From the NCBI RefSeq assembly GCF_963576545.1, contig NW_026870464.1, forward strand, positions 62,001 to 126,000: a stretch of DNA of 64,000 nt, given 5' to 3'. Below the pieces are notes generated by a model. The model had not been told where the DNA came from, made no database searches, and worked only from the letters and a program-made list of their open reading frames with translations. Positions 35,627-49,200 of the stretch are shown in pieces (the stretch's first letter is position 1; each line of letters starts with the position of its first letter). A program made the translations under genes and the position numbers. The stretch comes from Limanda limanda (Eukaryota; Chordata; Actinopteri; Pleuronectiformes; Pleuronectidae).

Positions 35627-37713
35627 ATTCTTGAATAACTTTTTTTGTGAAGGTCGGAGAGACTTGCAAGTAGGCTCTACCCCCACTAAATGGGGTTGCG
35701 CGCATCGATCGGTACCATCCTTGAGCTTCTCCGACTTTCGGAAGGGTTAGGGTTAGGGTTAGGGATGTAAGCACATAGGAGAAAGAGATATTCTTGAATA
35801 ACTTTTTTTGTGAAGGTCGGAGAGACTTGCAAGTAGGCTCTACCCCCACTAAATGGGGTAGCGCGCATCGATCGGTACCATCCTTGAGCTTCTCCGACTT
35901 TCGGAAGGGTTAGGGTTAGGGTTAGGGATGAAAGCACATAGGAGAAAGAGATATTCTTGAATAACTTTTTTTGTGAAGGTCGGAGAGACTTGGAAAGTGG
36001 TTGCATCTGGACTAATTTGGGTCCTGCGGATCGATTGGTACCATCCCCGAGCTTGTACGACCTTCGGAAGAGGTCGACCGACGAAATTCCCCCAAATCTG
36101 AAGAGATATTCTTGAATAACTTTTTTTGTGAAGGTCGGAGAGACTTGCAAGTAGGCTCTACCCCCACTAAATGGGGTTGCGCGCATCGATCGGTACCATC
36201 CTTGAGCTTCTCCGACTTTCGGAAGGGTTAGGGTTAGGGTTAGGGATGAAAGCACATAGGAGAAAGAGATATTCTTGAATAACCTTTTTTGTGAAGGTCG
36301 GAGAGACTTGGAAAGTGGTTGCATCTGGACTAATTTGGGTCCTGCGGATCGATTGGTACCATCCCCGAGCTTGTACGACCTTCGGAAGAGGTCGACCGAC
36401 GAAATTCCCCCAAATCTGAGGAGATATTCTTGAATAACTTTTTTTGTGAAGGTCGGAGAGACTTGCAAGTAGGCTCTACCCCCACTAAATGGGGTTGCGC
36501 GCATCGATCGGTACCATCCTTGAGCTTCTCCGACTTTCGGAAGGGTTAGGGTTAGGGTTAGGGATGAAAGCACATAGGAGAAAGAGATATTCTTGAATAA
36601 CTTTTTTTGTGAAGGTCGGAGAGACTTGCAAGTAGGCTCTACCCCCACTAAATGGGGTAGCGCGCATCGATCGGTACCATCCTTGAGCTTCTCCGACTTT
36701 CGGAAGGGTTAGGGTTAGGGTTAGGGATGAAAGCACATAGGAGAAAGAGATATTCTTGAATAACTTTTTTTGTGAAGGTCGGAGAGACTTGGAAAGTGGT
36801 TGCATCTGGACTAATTTGGGTCCTGCGGATCGATTGGTACCATCCCCGAGCTTGTACGACCTTCGAAAGAGGTCGACCGACGAAATTCCCCCAAATCTGA
36901 GGAGATATTCTTGAATAACTTTTTTTGTGAAGGTCGGAGAGACTTGCAAGTAGGCTCTACCCCCACTAAATGGGGTTGCGCGCATCGATCGGTACCATCC
37001 TTGAGCTTCTCCGACTTTCGGAAGGGTTAGGGTTAGGGTTAGGGATGAAAGCACATAGGAGAAAGAGATATTCTTGAATAACTTTTTTTGTGAAGGTCGG
37101 AGAGACTTGCAAGTAGGCTCTACCCCCACTAAATGGGGTAGCGCGCATCGATCGGTACCATCCTTGAGCTTCTCCGACTTTCGGAAGGGTTAGGGTTAGG
37201 GTTAGGGATGAAAGCACATAGGAGAAAGAGATATTCTTGAATAACTTTTTTTGTGAAGGTCGGAGAGACTTGGAAAGTGGTTGCATCTGGACTAATTTGG
37301 GTCCTGCGGATCGATTGGTACCATCCCCGAGCTTGTACGACCTTCGAAAGAGGTCGACCGACGAAATTCCCCCAAATCTGAGGAGATATTCTTGAATAAC
37401 TTTTTTTGTGAAGGTCGGAGAGACTTGCAAGTAGGCTCTACCCCCACTAAATGGGGTTGCGCGCATCGATCGGTACCATCCTTGAGCTTCTCCGACTTTC
37501 GGAAGGGTTAGGGTTAGGGTTAGGGATGAAAGCACATAGGAGAAAGAGATATTCTTGAATAACTTTTTTTGTGAAGGTCGGAGAGACTTGCAAGTAGGCT
37601 CTACCCCCACTAAATGGGGTTGCGCGCATCGATCGGTACCATCCTTGAGCTTCTCCGACTTTCGGAAGGGTTAGGGTTAGGGTTAGGGATGAAAGCACAT
37701 AGGAGAAAGAGAT
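35472..37713 (+). repeat. 2242-bp tandem duplication, copy 1 (14 monomers)
   Basis: Nine A and five B, starting with B35472 (AATACC in the head). Other marks: A35627 with GATGTAAGC in the tail, B35953 ending CTGAAGAGAT, B36271 with AACC in the head, and the A37388-A37551 pair in which both are TTGC subtype. All recur 2242 bp downstream. It overlaps the last monomer of the preceding 2894-bp copy. Confidence 0.9.
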
Positions 37714-39955
37714 ATTCTTGAATACCTTTTTTTGTGAAGGTCGGAGAGACTTGGAAAGTGGTTGCATCTGGACTAATTTGGGTCCTGCGGATCGATTGGT
37801 ACCATCCCCGAGCTTGTACGACCTTCGAAAGAGGTCGACCGACGAAATTCCCCCAAATCTGAGGAGATATTCTTGAATAACTTTTTTTGTGAAGGTCGGA
37901 GAGACTTGCAAGTAGGCTCTACCCCCACTAAATGGGGTTGCGCGCATCGATCGGTACCATCCTTGAGCTTCTCCGACTTTCGGAAGGGTTAGGGTTAGGG
38001 TTAGGGATGTAAGCACATAGGAGAAAGAGATATTCTTGAATAACTTTTTTTGTGAAGGTCGGAGAGACTTGCAAGTAGGCTCTACCCCCACTAAATGGGG
38101 TAGCGCGCATCGATCGGTACCATCCTTGAGCTTCTCCGACTTTCGGAAGGGTTAGGGTTAGGGTTAGGGATGAAAGCACATAGGAGAAAGAGATATTCTT
38201 GAATAACTTTTTTTGTGAAGGTCGGAGAGACTTGGAAAGTGGTTGCATCTGGACTAATTTGGGTCCTGCGGATCGATTGGTACCATCCCCGAGCTTGTAC
38301 GACCTTCGGAAGAGGTCGACCGACGAAATTCCCCCAAATCTGAAGAGATATTCTTGAATAACTTTTTTTGTGAAGGTCGGAGAGACTTGCAAGTAGGCTC
38401 TACCCCCACTAAATGGGGTTGCGCGCATCGATCGGTACCATCCTTGAGCTTCTCCGACTTTCGGAAGGGTTAGGGTTAGGGTTAGGGATGAAAGCACATA
38501 GGAGAAAGAGATATTCTTGAATAACCTTTTTTGTGAAGGTCGGAGAGACTTGGAAAGTGGTTGCATCTGGACTAATTTGGGTCCTGCGGATCGATTGGTA
38601 CCATCCCCGAGCTTGTACGACCTTCGGAAGAGGTCGACCGACGAAATTCCCCCAAATCTGAGGAGATATTCTTGAATAACTTTTTTTGTGAAGGTCGGAG
38701 AGACTTGCAAGTAGGCTCTACCCCCACTAAATGGGGTTGCGCGCATCGATCGGTACCATCCTTGAGCTTCTCCGACTTTCGGAAGGGTTAGGGTTAGGGT
38801 TAGGGATGAAAGCACATAGGAGAAAGAGATATTCTTGAATAACTTTTTTTGTGAAGGTCGGAGAGACTTGCAAGTAGGCTCTACCCCCACTAAATGGGGT
38901 AGCGCGCATCGATCGGTACCATCCTTGAGCTTCTCCGACTTTCGGAAGGGTTAGGGTTAGGGTTAGGGATGAAAGCACATAGGAGAAAGAGATATTCTTG
39001 AATAACTTTTTTTGTGAAGGTCGGAGAGACTTGGAAAGTGGTTGCATCTGGACTAATTTGGGTCCTGCGGATCGATTGGTACCATCCCCGAGCTTGTACG
39101 ACCTTCGAAAGAGGTCGACCGACGAAATTCCCCCAAATCTGAGGAGATATTCTTGAATAACTTTTTTTGTGAAGGTCGGAGAGACTTGCAAGTAGGCTCT
39201 ACCCCCACTAAATGGGGTTGCGCGCATCGATCGGTACCATCCTTGAGCTTCTCCGACTTTCGGAAGGGTTAGGGTTAGGGTTAGGGATGAAAGCACATAG
39301 GAGAAAGAGATATTCTTGAATAACTTTTTTTGTGAAGGTCGGAGAGACTTGCAAGTAGGCTCTACCCCCACTAAATGGGGTAGCGCGCATCGATCGGTAC
39401 CATCCTTGAGCTTCTCCGACTTTCGGAAGGGTTAGGGTTAGGGTTAGGGATGAAAGCACATAGGAGAAAGAGATATTCTTGAATAACTTTTTTTGTGAAG
39501 GTCGGAGAGACTTGGAAAGTGGTTGCATCTGGACTAATTTGGGTCCTGCGGATCGATTGGTACCATCCCCGAGCTTGTACGACCTTCGAAAGAGGTCGAC
39601 CGACGAAATTCCCCCAAATCTGAGGAGATATTCTTGAATAACTTTTTTTGTGAAGGTCGGAGAGACTTGCAAGTAGGCTCTACCCCCACTAAATGGGGTT
39701 GCGCGCATCGATCGGTACCATCCTTGAGCTTCTCCGACTTTCGGAAGGGTTAGGGTTAGGGTTAGGGATGAAAGCACATAGGAGAAAGAGATATTCTTGA
39801 ATAACTTTTTTTGTGAAGGTCGGAGAGACTTGCAAGTAGGCTCTACCCCCACTAAATGGGGTTGCGCGCATCGATCGGTACCATCCTTGAGCTTCTCCGA
39901 CTTTCGGAAGGGTTAGGGTTAGGGTTAGGGATGAAAGCACATAGGAGAAAGAGAT
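37714..39955 (+). repeat. 2242-bp tandem duplication, copy 2 (14 monomers)
   Basis: Marks at offset 2242: B37714 AATACC, A37869 GATGTAAGC, B38195 CTGAAGAGAT, B38513 AACC, and the TTGC pair A39630-A39793. The copy ends where A39956 replaces the B expected from copy 1. Confidence 0.9.
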
Positions 39956-40118
39956 ATTCTTGAATAACTTTTTTTGTGAAGGTCAGAGAGACTTGCAAGT
40001 AGGCTCTACCCCCACTAAATGGGGTAGCGCGCATCGATCGGTACCATCCTTGAGCTTCTCCGACTTTCGGAAGGGTTAGGGTTAGGGTTAGGGATGAAAG
40101 CACATAGGAGAAAGAGAT

Positions 40119-42042
40119 ATTCTTGAATAACTTTTTTTGTGAAGGTCGGAGAGACTTGGAAAGTGGTTGCATCTGGACTAATTTGGGTCCTGCGGATCGA
40201 TTGGTACCATCCCCGAGCTTGTACGACCTTCGAAAGAGGTCGACCGACGAAATTCCCCCAAATCTGAGGAGATATTCTTGAATAACTTTTTTTGTGAAGG
40301 TCGGAGAGACTTGCAAGTAGGCTCTACCCCCACTAAATGGGGTTGCGCGCATCGATCGGTACCATCCTTGAGCTTCTCCGACTTTCGGAAGGGTTAGGGT
40401 TAGGGTTAGGGATGTAAGCACATAGGAGAAAGAGATATTCTTGAATAACTTTTTTTGTGAAGGTCGGAGAGACTTGCAAGTAGGCTCTACCCCCACTAAA
40501 TGGGGTAGCGCGCATCGATCGGTACCATCTTTGAGCTTCTCCGACTTTCGGAAGGGTTAGGGTTAGGGTTAGGGATGAAAGCACATAGGAGAAAGAGATA
40601 TTCTTGAATAACTTTTTTTGTGAAGGTCGGAGAGACTTGGAAAGTGGTTGCATCTGGACTAATTTGGGTCCTGCAGATCGATTGGTACCATCCCCGAGCT
40701 TGTACGACCTTCGGAAGAGGTCGACCGACGAAATTCCCCCAAATCTGAGGAGATATTCTTGAATAACTTTTTTTGTGAAGGTCGGAGAGACTTGCAAGTA
40801 GGCTCTACCCCCACTAAATGGGGTAGCGCGCATCGATCGGTACCATCCTTGAGCTTCTCCGACTTTCGGAAGGGTTAGGGTTAGGGTTAGGGATGAAAGC
40901 ACATAGGAGAAAGAGATATTCTTGAATAACTTTTTTTGTGAAGGTCGGAGAGACTTGGAAAGTGGTTGCATCTGGACTAATTTGGGTCCTGCGGATCGAT
41001 TGGTACCATCCCCGAGCTTGTACGACCTTCGAAAGAGGTCGACCGACGAAATTCCCCCAAATCTGAGGAGATATTCTTGAATAACTTTTTTTGTGAAGGT
41101 CGGAGAGACTTGCAAGTAGGCTCTACCCCCACTAAATGGGGTTGCGCGCATCGATCGGTACCATCCTTGAGCTTCTCCGACTTTCGGAAGGGTTAGGGTT
41201 AGGGTTAGGGATGAAAGCACATAGGAGAAAGAGATATTCTTGAATAACTTTTTTTGTGAAGGTCGGAGAGACTTGCAAGTAGGCTCTACCCCCACTAAAT
41301 GGGGTAGCGCGCATCGATCGGTACCATCCTTGAGCTTCTCCGACTTTCGGAAGGGTTAGGGTTAGGGTTAGGGATGAAAGCACATAGGAGAAAGAGATAT
41401 TCTTGAATAACTTTTTTTGTGAAGGTCGGAGAGACTTGGAAAGTGGTTGCATCTGGACTAATTTGGGTCCTGCGGATCGATTGGTACCATCCCCGAGCTT
41501 GTACGACCTTCGAAAGAGGTCGACCGACGAAATTCCCCCAAATCTGAGGAGATATTCTTGAATAACTTTTTTTGTGAAGGTCGGAGAGACTTGCAAGTAG
41601 GCTCTACCCCCACTAAATGGGGTTGCGCGCATCGATCGGTACCATCCTTGAGCTTCTCCGACTTTCGGAAGGGTTAGGGTTAGGGTTAGGGATGAAAGCA
41701 CATAGGAGAAAGAGATATTCTTGAATAACTTTTTTTGTGAAGGTCGGAGAGACTTGCAAGTAGGCTCTACCCCCACTAAATGGGGTTGCGCGCATCGATC
41801 GGTACCATCCTTGAGCTTCTCCGACTTTCGGAAGGGTTAGGGTTAGGGTTAGGGATGAAAGCACATAGGAGAAAGAGATATTCTTGAATAACTTTTTTTG
41901 TGAAGGTCGGAGAGACTTGCAAGTAGGCTCTACCCCCACTAAATGGGGTAGCGCGCATCGATCGGTACCATCCTTGAGCTTCTCCGACTTTCGGAAGGGT
42001 TAGGGTTAGGGTTAGGGATGAAAGCACATAGGAGAAAGAGAT
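40119..42042 (+). repeat. 1924-bp duplication, copy 1
   Basis: Starts at B40119. A40274 has GATGTAAGC, A40437 has CATCTTTGAG, B40600 has TGCAGAT. The same three marks follow B42043. The GATGTAAGC tail also links this block to A27440, A35627 and A37869, all of which open an AABAB pentamer. Confidence 0.85.
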
Positions 42043-43315
42043 ATTCTTGAATAACTTTTTTTGTGAAGGTCGGAGAGACTTGGAAAGTGGTTGCATCTGG
42101 ACTAATTTGGGTCCTGCGGATCGATTGGTACCATCCCCGAGCTTGTACGACCTTCGAAAGAGGTCGACCGACGAAATTCCCCCAAATCTGAGGAGATATT
42201 CTTGAATAACTTTTTTTGTGAAGGTCGGAGAGACTTGCAAGTAGGCTCTACCCCCACTAAATGGGGTTGCGCGCATCGATCGGTACCATCCTTGAGCTTC
42301 TCCGACTTTCGGAAGGGTTAGGGTTAGGGTTAGGGATGTAAGCACATAGGAGAAAGAGATATTCTTGAATAACTTTTTTGTGAAGGTCGGAGAGACTTGC
42401 AAGTAGGCTCTACCCCCACTAAATGGGGTAGCGCGCATCGATCGGTACCATCTTTGAGCTTCTCCGACTTTCGGAAGGGTTAGGGTTAGGGTTAGGGATG
42501 AAAGCACATAGGAGAAAGAGATATTCTTGAATAACTTTTTTTGTGAAGGTCGGAGAGACTTGGAAAGTGGTTGCATCTGGACTAATTTGGGTCCTGCAGA
42601 TCGATTGGTACCATCCCCGAGCTTGTACGACCTTCGGAAGAGGTCGACCGACGAAATTCCCCCAAATCTGAGGAGATATTCTTGAATAACTTTTTTTGTG
42701 AAGGTCGGAGAGACTTGCAAGTAGGCTCTACCCCCACTAAATGGGGTTGCGCGCATCGATCGGTACCATCCTTGAGCTTCTCCGACTTTCGGAAGGGTTA
42801 GGGTTAGGGTTAGGGATGAAAGCACATAGGAGAAAGAGATATTCTTGAATAACTTTTTTTGTGAAGGTCGGAGAGACTTGGAAAGTGGTTGCATCTGGAC
42901 TAATTTGGGTCCTGCGGATCGATTGGTACCATCCCCGAGCTTGTACGACCTTCGGAAGAGGTCGACCGACGAAATTCCCCCAAATCTGAGGAGATATTCT
43001 TGAATAACTTTTTTTGTGAAGGTCGGAGAGACTTGCAAGTAGGCTCTACCCCCACTAAATGGGGTTGCGCGCATCGATCAGTACCATCCTTGAGCTTCTC
43101 CGACTTTCGGAAGGGTTAGGGTTAGGGATGAAAGCACATAGGAGAAAGAGATATTCTTGAATAACTTTTTTTGTGAAGGTCGGAGAGACTTGCAAGTAGG
43201 CTCTACCCCCACTAAATGGGGTAGCGCGCATCGATCGGTACCATCCTTGAGCTTCTCCGACTTTCGGAAGGGTTAGGGTTAGGGTTAGGGATGAAAGCAC
43301 ATAGGAGAAAGAGAT
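42043..43315 (+). repeat. 1924-bp duplication, copy 2 (truncated)
   Basis: B42043, A42198 (GATGTAAGC), A42361 (CATCTTTGAG), B42523 (TGCAGAT), A42678, B42841, A42996 (two hexamers, ATCAGTACC), A43153. It matches copy 1 through B42523, then A42678 is TTGC where copy 1 has TAGC (A40755). Confidence 0.82.
42361..42522 (+). repeat. A monomer with one T deleted (162 bp)
   Basis: The T7 run of the head is T6. This is the only single-base length change my tiling requires in the window. It alters reading phase and so creates the longest minus-strand open frame across 41776-43074, which is therefore an accident of an indel and not a gene. Confidence 0.85.
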
Positions 43316-45231
43316 ATTCTTGAATAACTTTTTTTGTGAAGGTCGGAGAGACTTGGAAAGTGGTTGCATCTGGACTAATTTGGGTCCTGCGGATCGATTG
43401 GTACCATCCCCGAGCTTGTACGACCTTCGAAAGAGGTCGACCGACGAAATTCCCCCAAATCTGAGGAGATATTCTTGAATAACTTTTTTTGTGAAGGTCG
43501 GAGAGACTTGCAAGTAGGCTCTACCCCCACTAAATGGGGTTGCGCGCATCGATCGGTACCATCCTTGAGCTTCTCCGACTTTCGGAAGGGTTAGCGTTAG
43601 GGTTAGGGATGAAAGCACATAGGAGAAAGAGATATTCTTGAATAACTTTTTTTGTGAAGGTCGGAGAGACTTGCAAGTAGGCTCTACCCCCACTAAATGG
43701 GGTAGCGCGCATCGATCGGTACCATCCTTGAGCTTCTCCGACTTTCGGAAGGGTTAGGGTTAGGGTTAGGGATGAAAGCACATAGGAGAAAGAGATATTC
43801 TTGAATAACTTTTTTTGTGAAGGTCGGAAGGACTTGGAAAGTGGTTGCATCTGGACTAATTTGGGTCCTGCGGATCGATTGGTACCATCCCCGAGCTTGT
43901 ACGACCTTCGAAAGAGGTCGACCGACGAAATTCCCCCAAATCTGAGGAGATATTCTTGAATAACTTTTTTTGTGAAGGTCGGAGAGACTTGCAAGTAGGC
44001 TCTACCCCCACTAAATGGGGTTGCGCGCATCGATCGGTACCATCCTTGAGCTTCTCCGACTTTCGGAAGGGTTAGGGTTAGGGTTAGGGATGAAAGCACA
44101 TAGGAGAAAGAGATATTCTTGAATAACTTTTTTTGTGAAGGTCGGAGAGACTTGGAAAGTGGTTGCATCTGGACTAATTTGGGTCCTGCAGATCGATTGG
44201 TACCATCCCCGAGCTTGTACGACCTTCGGAAGAGGTCGACCGACGAAATTCCCCCAAATCTGAGGAGATATTCTTGAATAACTTTTTTTGTGAAGGTCGG
44301 AGAGACTTGCAAGTAGGCTCTACCCCCACTAAATGGGGTTGCGCGCATCGATCGGTACCATCCTTGAGCTTCTCCGACTTTCGGAAGGGTTAGGGTTAGG
44401 GTTAGGGATGAAAGCACATAGGAGAAAGAGATATTCTTGAATAACTTTTTTTGTGAAGGTCGGAGAGACTTGCAAGTAGGCTCTACTCCCACTAAATGGG
44501 GTAGCGCGCATCGATCGGTACCATCCTTGAGCTTCTCCGACTTTCGGAAGGGTTAGGGTTAGGGTTAGGGATGAAAGCACATAGGAGAAAGAGATATTCT
44601 TGAATAACTTTTTTTGTGAAGGTCGGAGAGACTTGGAAAGTGGTTGCATCTGGACTAATTTGGGTCCTGCGGATCGATTGGTACCATCCCCGAGCTTGTA
44701 CGACCTTCGAAAGAGGTCGACCGACGAAATTCCCCCAAATCTGAGGAGATATTCTTGAATAACTTTTTTTGTGAAGGTCGGAGAGACTTGCAAGTAGGCT
44801 CTACCCCCACTAAATGGGGTTGCGCGCATCGATCGGTACCATCCTTGAGCTTCTCCGACTTTCGGAAGGGTTAGCGTTAGGGTTAGGGATGAAAGCACAT
44901 AGGAGAAAGAGATATTCTTGAATAACTTTTTTTGTGAAGGTCGGAGAGACTTGCAAGTAGGCTCTACCCCCACTAAATGGGGTAGCGCGCATCGATCGGT
45001 ACCATCCTTGAGCTTCTCCGACTTTCGGAAGGGTTAGGGTTAGGGTTAGGGATGAAAGCACATAGGAGAAAGAGATATTCTTGAATAACTTTTTTTGTGA
45101 AGGTCGGAGAGACTTGGAAAGTGGTTGCATCTGGACTAATTTGGGTCCTGCGGATCGATTGGTACCATCCCCGAGCTTGTACGACCTTCGAAAGAGGTCG
45201 ACCGACGAAATTCCCCCAAATCTGAGGAGAT
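43316..45231 (+). repeat. TTAGCG-marked pair of blocks (offset 1280 bp)
   Basis: A43471 and A44751 both carry TTAGCG inside the telomere-like tract, each preceded by a B and followed by A and B. B43797 has GGAAGGAC in its head. A44433 has CTACTCCCAC. The second block has lost the AABAB step after its first trimer. Confidence 0.7.
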
Positions 45232-46203
45232 ATTCTTGAATAACTTTTTTTGTGAAGGTCGGAGAGACTTGCAAGTAGGCTCTACCCCCACTAAATGGGG
45301 TTGCGCGCATCGATCGGTACCATCCTTGAGCTTCTCCGACTTTCGGAAGGGTTAGGGTTAGGGTTAGGGATGAAAGCACATAGGAGAAAGAGATATTCTT
45401 GAATAACTTTTTTTGTGAAGGTCGGAGAGACTTGCAAGTAGGCTCTACCCCCACTAAATGGGGTAACGCGCATCGATCGGTACCATCCTTGAGCTTCTCC
45501 GACTTTCGGAAGGGTTAGGGTTAGGGTTAGGGATGAAAGCACATAGGAGAAAGAGATATTCTTGAATAACTTTTTTTGTGAAGGTCGGAGAGACTTGCAA
45601 GTAGGCTCTACCCCCACTAAATGGGGTAGCTCGCATCGATCGGTACCATCCTTGAGCTTCTCCGACTTTCGGAAGGGTTAGGGTTAGGGATGAAAGCACA
45701 TAGGAGAAAGAGATATTCTTGAATAACTTTTTTTGTGAAGGTCGGAGAGACTTGCAAGTAGGCTCTACCCCCACTAAATGGGGTAGCGCGCATCGATCGG
45801 TACCATCCTTGAGCTTCTCCGACTTTCGGAAGGGTTAGGGTTAGGGTTAGGGATGAAAGCACATAGGAGAAAGAGATATTCTTGAATAACTTTTTTTGTG
45901 AAGGTCGGAGAGACTTGCAAGTAGGCTCTACCCCCACTAAATGGGGTAGCGCACATCGATCGGTACCATCCTTGAGCTTCTCCGACTTTCGGAAGGGTTA
46001 GGGTTAGGGTTAGGGATGAAAGCACATAGGAGAAAGAGATATTCTTGAATAACTTTTTTTGTGAAGGTCGGAGAGACTTGCAAGTAGGCTCTACCCCCAC
46101 TAAATGGGGTAGCGCGCATCGATCGGTACCATCCTTGAGCTTCTCCGACTTTCGGAAGGGTTAGGGTTAGGGTTAGGGATGAAAGCACATAGGAGAAAGA
46201 GAT
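45232..46203 (+). repeat. Longest run of A monomers (six)
   Basis: A45232, A45395, A45558, A45715, A45878, A46041, then B46204. No other run exceeds four. A45395 has GGGGTAACGCGC, A45558 has GGGGTAGCTCGC and only two hexamers, A45878 has GCAC. The different private variants show that this is not a recent amplification of a single monomer. Confidence 0.9.
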
Positions 46204-49200
46204 ATTCTTGAATAACTTTTTTTGTGAAGGTCGGAGAGACTTGGAAAGTGGTTGCATCTGGACTAATTTGGGTCCTGCGGATCGATTGGTACCATCCCCG
46301 AGCTTGTACGACCTTCGAAAGAGGTCGACCGACGAAATTCCCCCAAATCTGAGGAGATATTCTTGAATAACTTTTTTTGTGAAGGTCGGAGAGACTTGCA
46401 AGTAGGCTCTACCCCCACTAAATGGGGTTGCGCGCATCGATCGGTACCATCCTTGAGCTTCTCCGACTTTCGGAAGGGTTAGGGTTAGGGTTAGGGATGA
46501 AAGCACATAGGAGAAAGAGATATTCTTGAATAACTTTTTTTGTGAAGGTCGGAGAGACTTGCAAGTAGGCTCTACCCCCACTAAATGGGGTAGCGCGCAT
46601 CGATCGGTACCATATTTGAGCTTCTCCGACTTTCGGAAGGGTTAGGGTTAGGGTTAGGGATGAAAGCACATAGGAGAAAGAGATATTCTTGAATAACTTT
46701 TTTTGTGAAGGTCGGAGAGACTTGGAAAGTGGTTGCATCTGGACTAATTTGGGTCCTGCGGATCGATTGGTACCATCCCCGAGCTTGTACGACCTTCGGA
46801 AGAGGTCGACCGACGAAATTCCCCCAAATCTGAGGAGATATTCTTGAATAACTTTTTTTGCGAAGGTCGGAGAGACTTGCAAGTAGGCTCTACCCCCACT
46901 AAATGGGGTTGCGCGCATCGATCGGTACCATCCTTGAGCTTCTCCGACTTTCGGAAGGGTTAGGGTTAGGGTTAGGGATGAAAGCACATAGGAGAAAGAG
47001 ATATTCTTGAATAACTTTTTTTGTGAAGGTCGGAGAGACTTGCAAGTAGGCTCTACCCCCACTAAATGGGGTAGCGCGCATCGATCGGTACCATCCTTGA
47101 GCTTCTCCGACTTTCGGAAGGGTTAGGGTTAGGGTTAGGGATGAAAGCACATAGGAGAAAGAGATATTCTTGAATAACTTTTTTTGTGAAGGTCGGAGAG
47201 ACTTGGAAAGTGGTTGCATCTGGACTAATTTGGGTCCTGCGGATCGATTGGTACCATCCCCGAGCTTGTACGACCTTCGAAAGAGGTCGACCGACGAAAT
47301 TCCCCCAAATCTGAGGAGATATTCTTGAATAACTTTTTTTGTGAAGGTCGGAGAGACTTGCAAGTAGGCTCTACCCCCACTAAATGGGGTTGCGCGCATC
47401 GATCGGTACCATCCTTGAGCTTCTCCGACTTTCGGAAGGGTTAGGGTTAGGGTTAGGGATGAAAGCACATAGGAGAAAGAGATATTCTTGAATAACTTTT
47501 TTTGTGAAGGTCGGAGAGACTTGCAAGTAGGCTCTACCCCCACTAAATGGGGTAGCGCGCATCGATCGGTACCATCCTTGAGCTTCTCCGACTTTCGGAA
47601 GGGTTAGGGTTAGGGTTAGGGATGAAAGCACATAGGAGAAAGAGATATTCTTGAATAACTTTTTTTGTGAAGGTCGGAGAGACTTGCAAGTAGGCTCTAC
47701 CCCCACTAAATGGGGTAGCGCGCATCGATCGGTACCATCCTTGAGCTTCTCCGACTTTCGGAAGGGTTAGGGTTAGGGTTAGGGATGAAAGCACATAGGA
47801 GAAAGAGATATTCTTGAATAACTTTTTTTGTGAAGGTCGGAGAGACTTGCAAGTAGGCTCTACCCCCACTAAATGGGGTAGCGCGCATCGATCGGTACCA
47901 TCCTTGAGCTTCTCCGACTTTCGGAAGGGTTAGGGTTAGGGTTAGGGATGAAAGCACATAGGAGAAAGAGATATTCTTGAATAACTTTTTTTGTGAAGGT
48001 CGGAGAGACTTGGAAAGTGGTTGCATCTGGACTAATTTGGGTCCTGCGGATCGATTGGTACCTTCCCGGAGCTTGTACGACCTTCGGAAGAGGTCGACCG
48101 ACGAAATTCCCCCAAATCTGAGGAGATATTCTTGAATAACTTTTTTTGTGAAGGTCGGAGAGACTTGCAAGTAGGCTCTACCCCCACTAAATGGGGTAGC
48201 GCGCATCGATCGGTACCATCCTTGAGCTTCTCCGACTTTCGGAAGGGTTAGGGTTAGGGTTAGGGATGAAAGCACATAGGAGAAAGAGATATTCTTGAAT
48301 AACGTTTTTTGTGAAGGTCGGAGAGACTTGCAAGTAGGCTCTACCCCCACTAAATGGGGTAGCGCACATCGATCGGTACCATCCTTGAGCTTCTCCGACT
48401 TTCGGAAGGGTTAGGGTTAGGGTTAGGGATGAAAGCACATAGGAGAAAGAGATATTCTTGAATAACTTTTTTTGTGAAGGTCGGAGAGACTTGGAAAGTG
48501 GTTGCATCTGGACTAATTTGGGTCCTGCGGATCGATTGGTACCATCCCCGAGCTTGTACGACCTTCGGAAGAGGTCGACCGACGAAATTCCCCCAAATCT
48601 GAGGAGATATTCTTGAATAACTTTTTTTGTGAAGGTCGGAGAGACTTGCAAGTAGGCTCTACCCCCACTAAATGGGGTAGCGCGCATCGATCGGTACCAT
48701 CCTTGAGCTTCTCCGACTTTCGGAAGGGTTAGGGTTAGGGTTAGGGATGAAAGCACATAGGAGAAAGAGATATTCTTGAATAACTTTTTTTGTGAAGGTC
48801 GGAGAGACTTGGAAAGTGGTTGCATCTGGACTAATTTGGGTCCTGCGGATCGATTGGTACCATCCCCGAGCTTGTACGACCTTCGAAAGAGGTCGACCGA
48901 CGAAATTCCCCCAAATCTGAGGAGATATTCTTGAATAACTTTTTTTGTGAAGGTCGGAGAGACTTGCAAGTAGGCTCTACCCCCACTAAATGGGGTTGCG
49001 CGCATCGATCGGTACCATCCTTGAGCTTCTCCGACTTTCGGAAGGGTTAGGGTTAGGGTTAGGGATGAAAGCACATAGGAGAAAGAGATATTCTTGAATA
49101 ACTTTTTTTGTGAAGGTCGGAGAGACTTGCAAGTAGGCTCTACCCCCACTAAATGGGGTAGCGCACATCGATCGGTACCATCCTTGAGCTTCTCCGACTT

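Larger units (their letters stand above)
25041..45231 (+). repeat. AABAB-pentamer domain (20 kb)
   Basis: B starts: 25367, 25685, 26166, 26647, 27285, 27766, 28084, 28565, 29046, 29684, 30165, 30483, 31290, 31771, 32578, 33059, 33377, 34184, 34665, 35472, 35953, 36271, 36752, 37233, 37714, 38195, 38513, 38994, 39475, 40119, 40600, 40918, 41399, 42043, 42523, 42841, 43316, 43797, 44115, 44596, 45077. The B pairs only 318 bp apart mark AABAB pentamers starting at 25041, 27440, 29839, 32733, 35627, 37869, 40274, 42198 and 43471. Between pentamers come AAB trimers and runs of three or four A's. The spacings (2399, 2399, 2894, 2894, 2242, 2405, 1924, 1273) show blocks of related but shifting size. 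Confidence 0.88.

Noticed and set aside
41776..43074. 432-codon minus-strand frame, the longest in the window.
   Set aside because: It exists only because one T is deleted in A42361, which joins frames that are separate in every other repeat.
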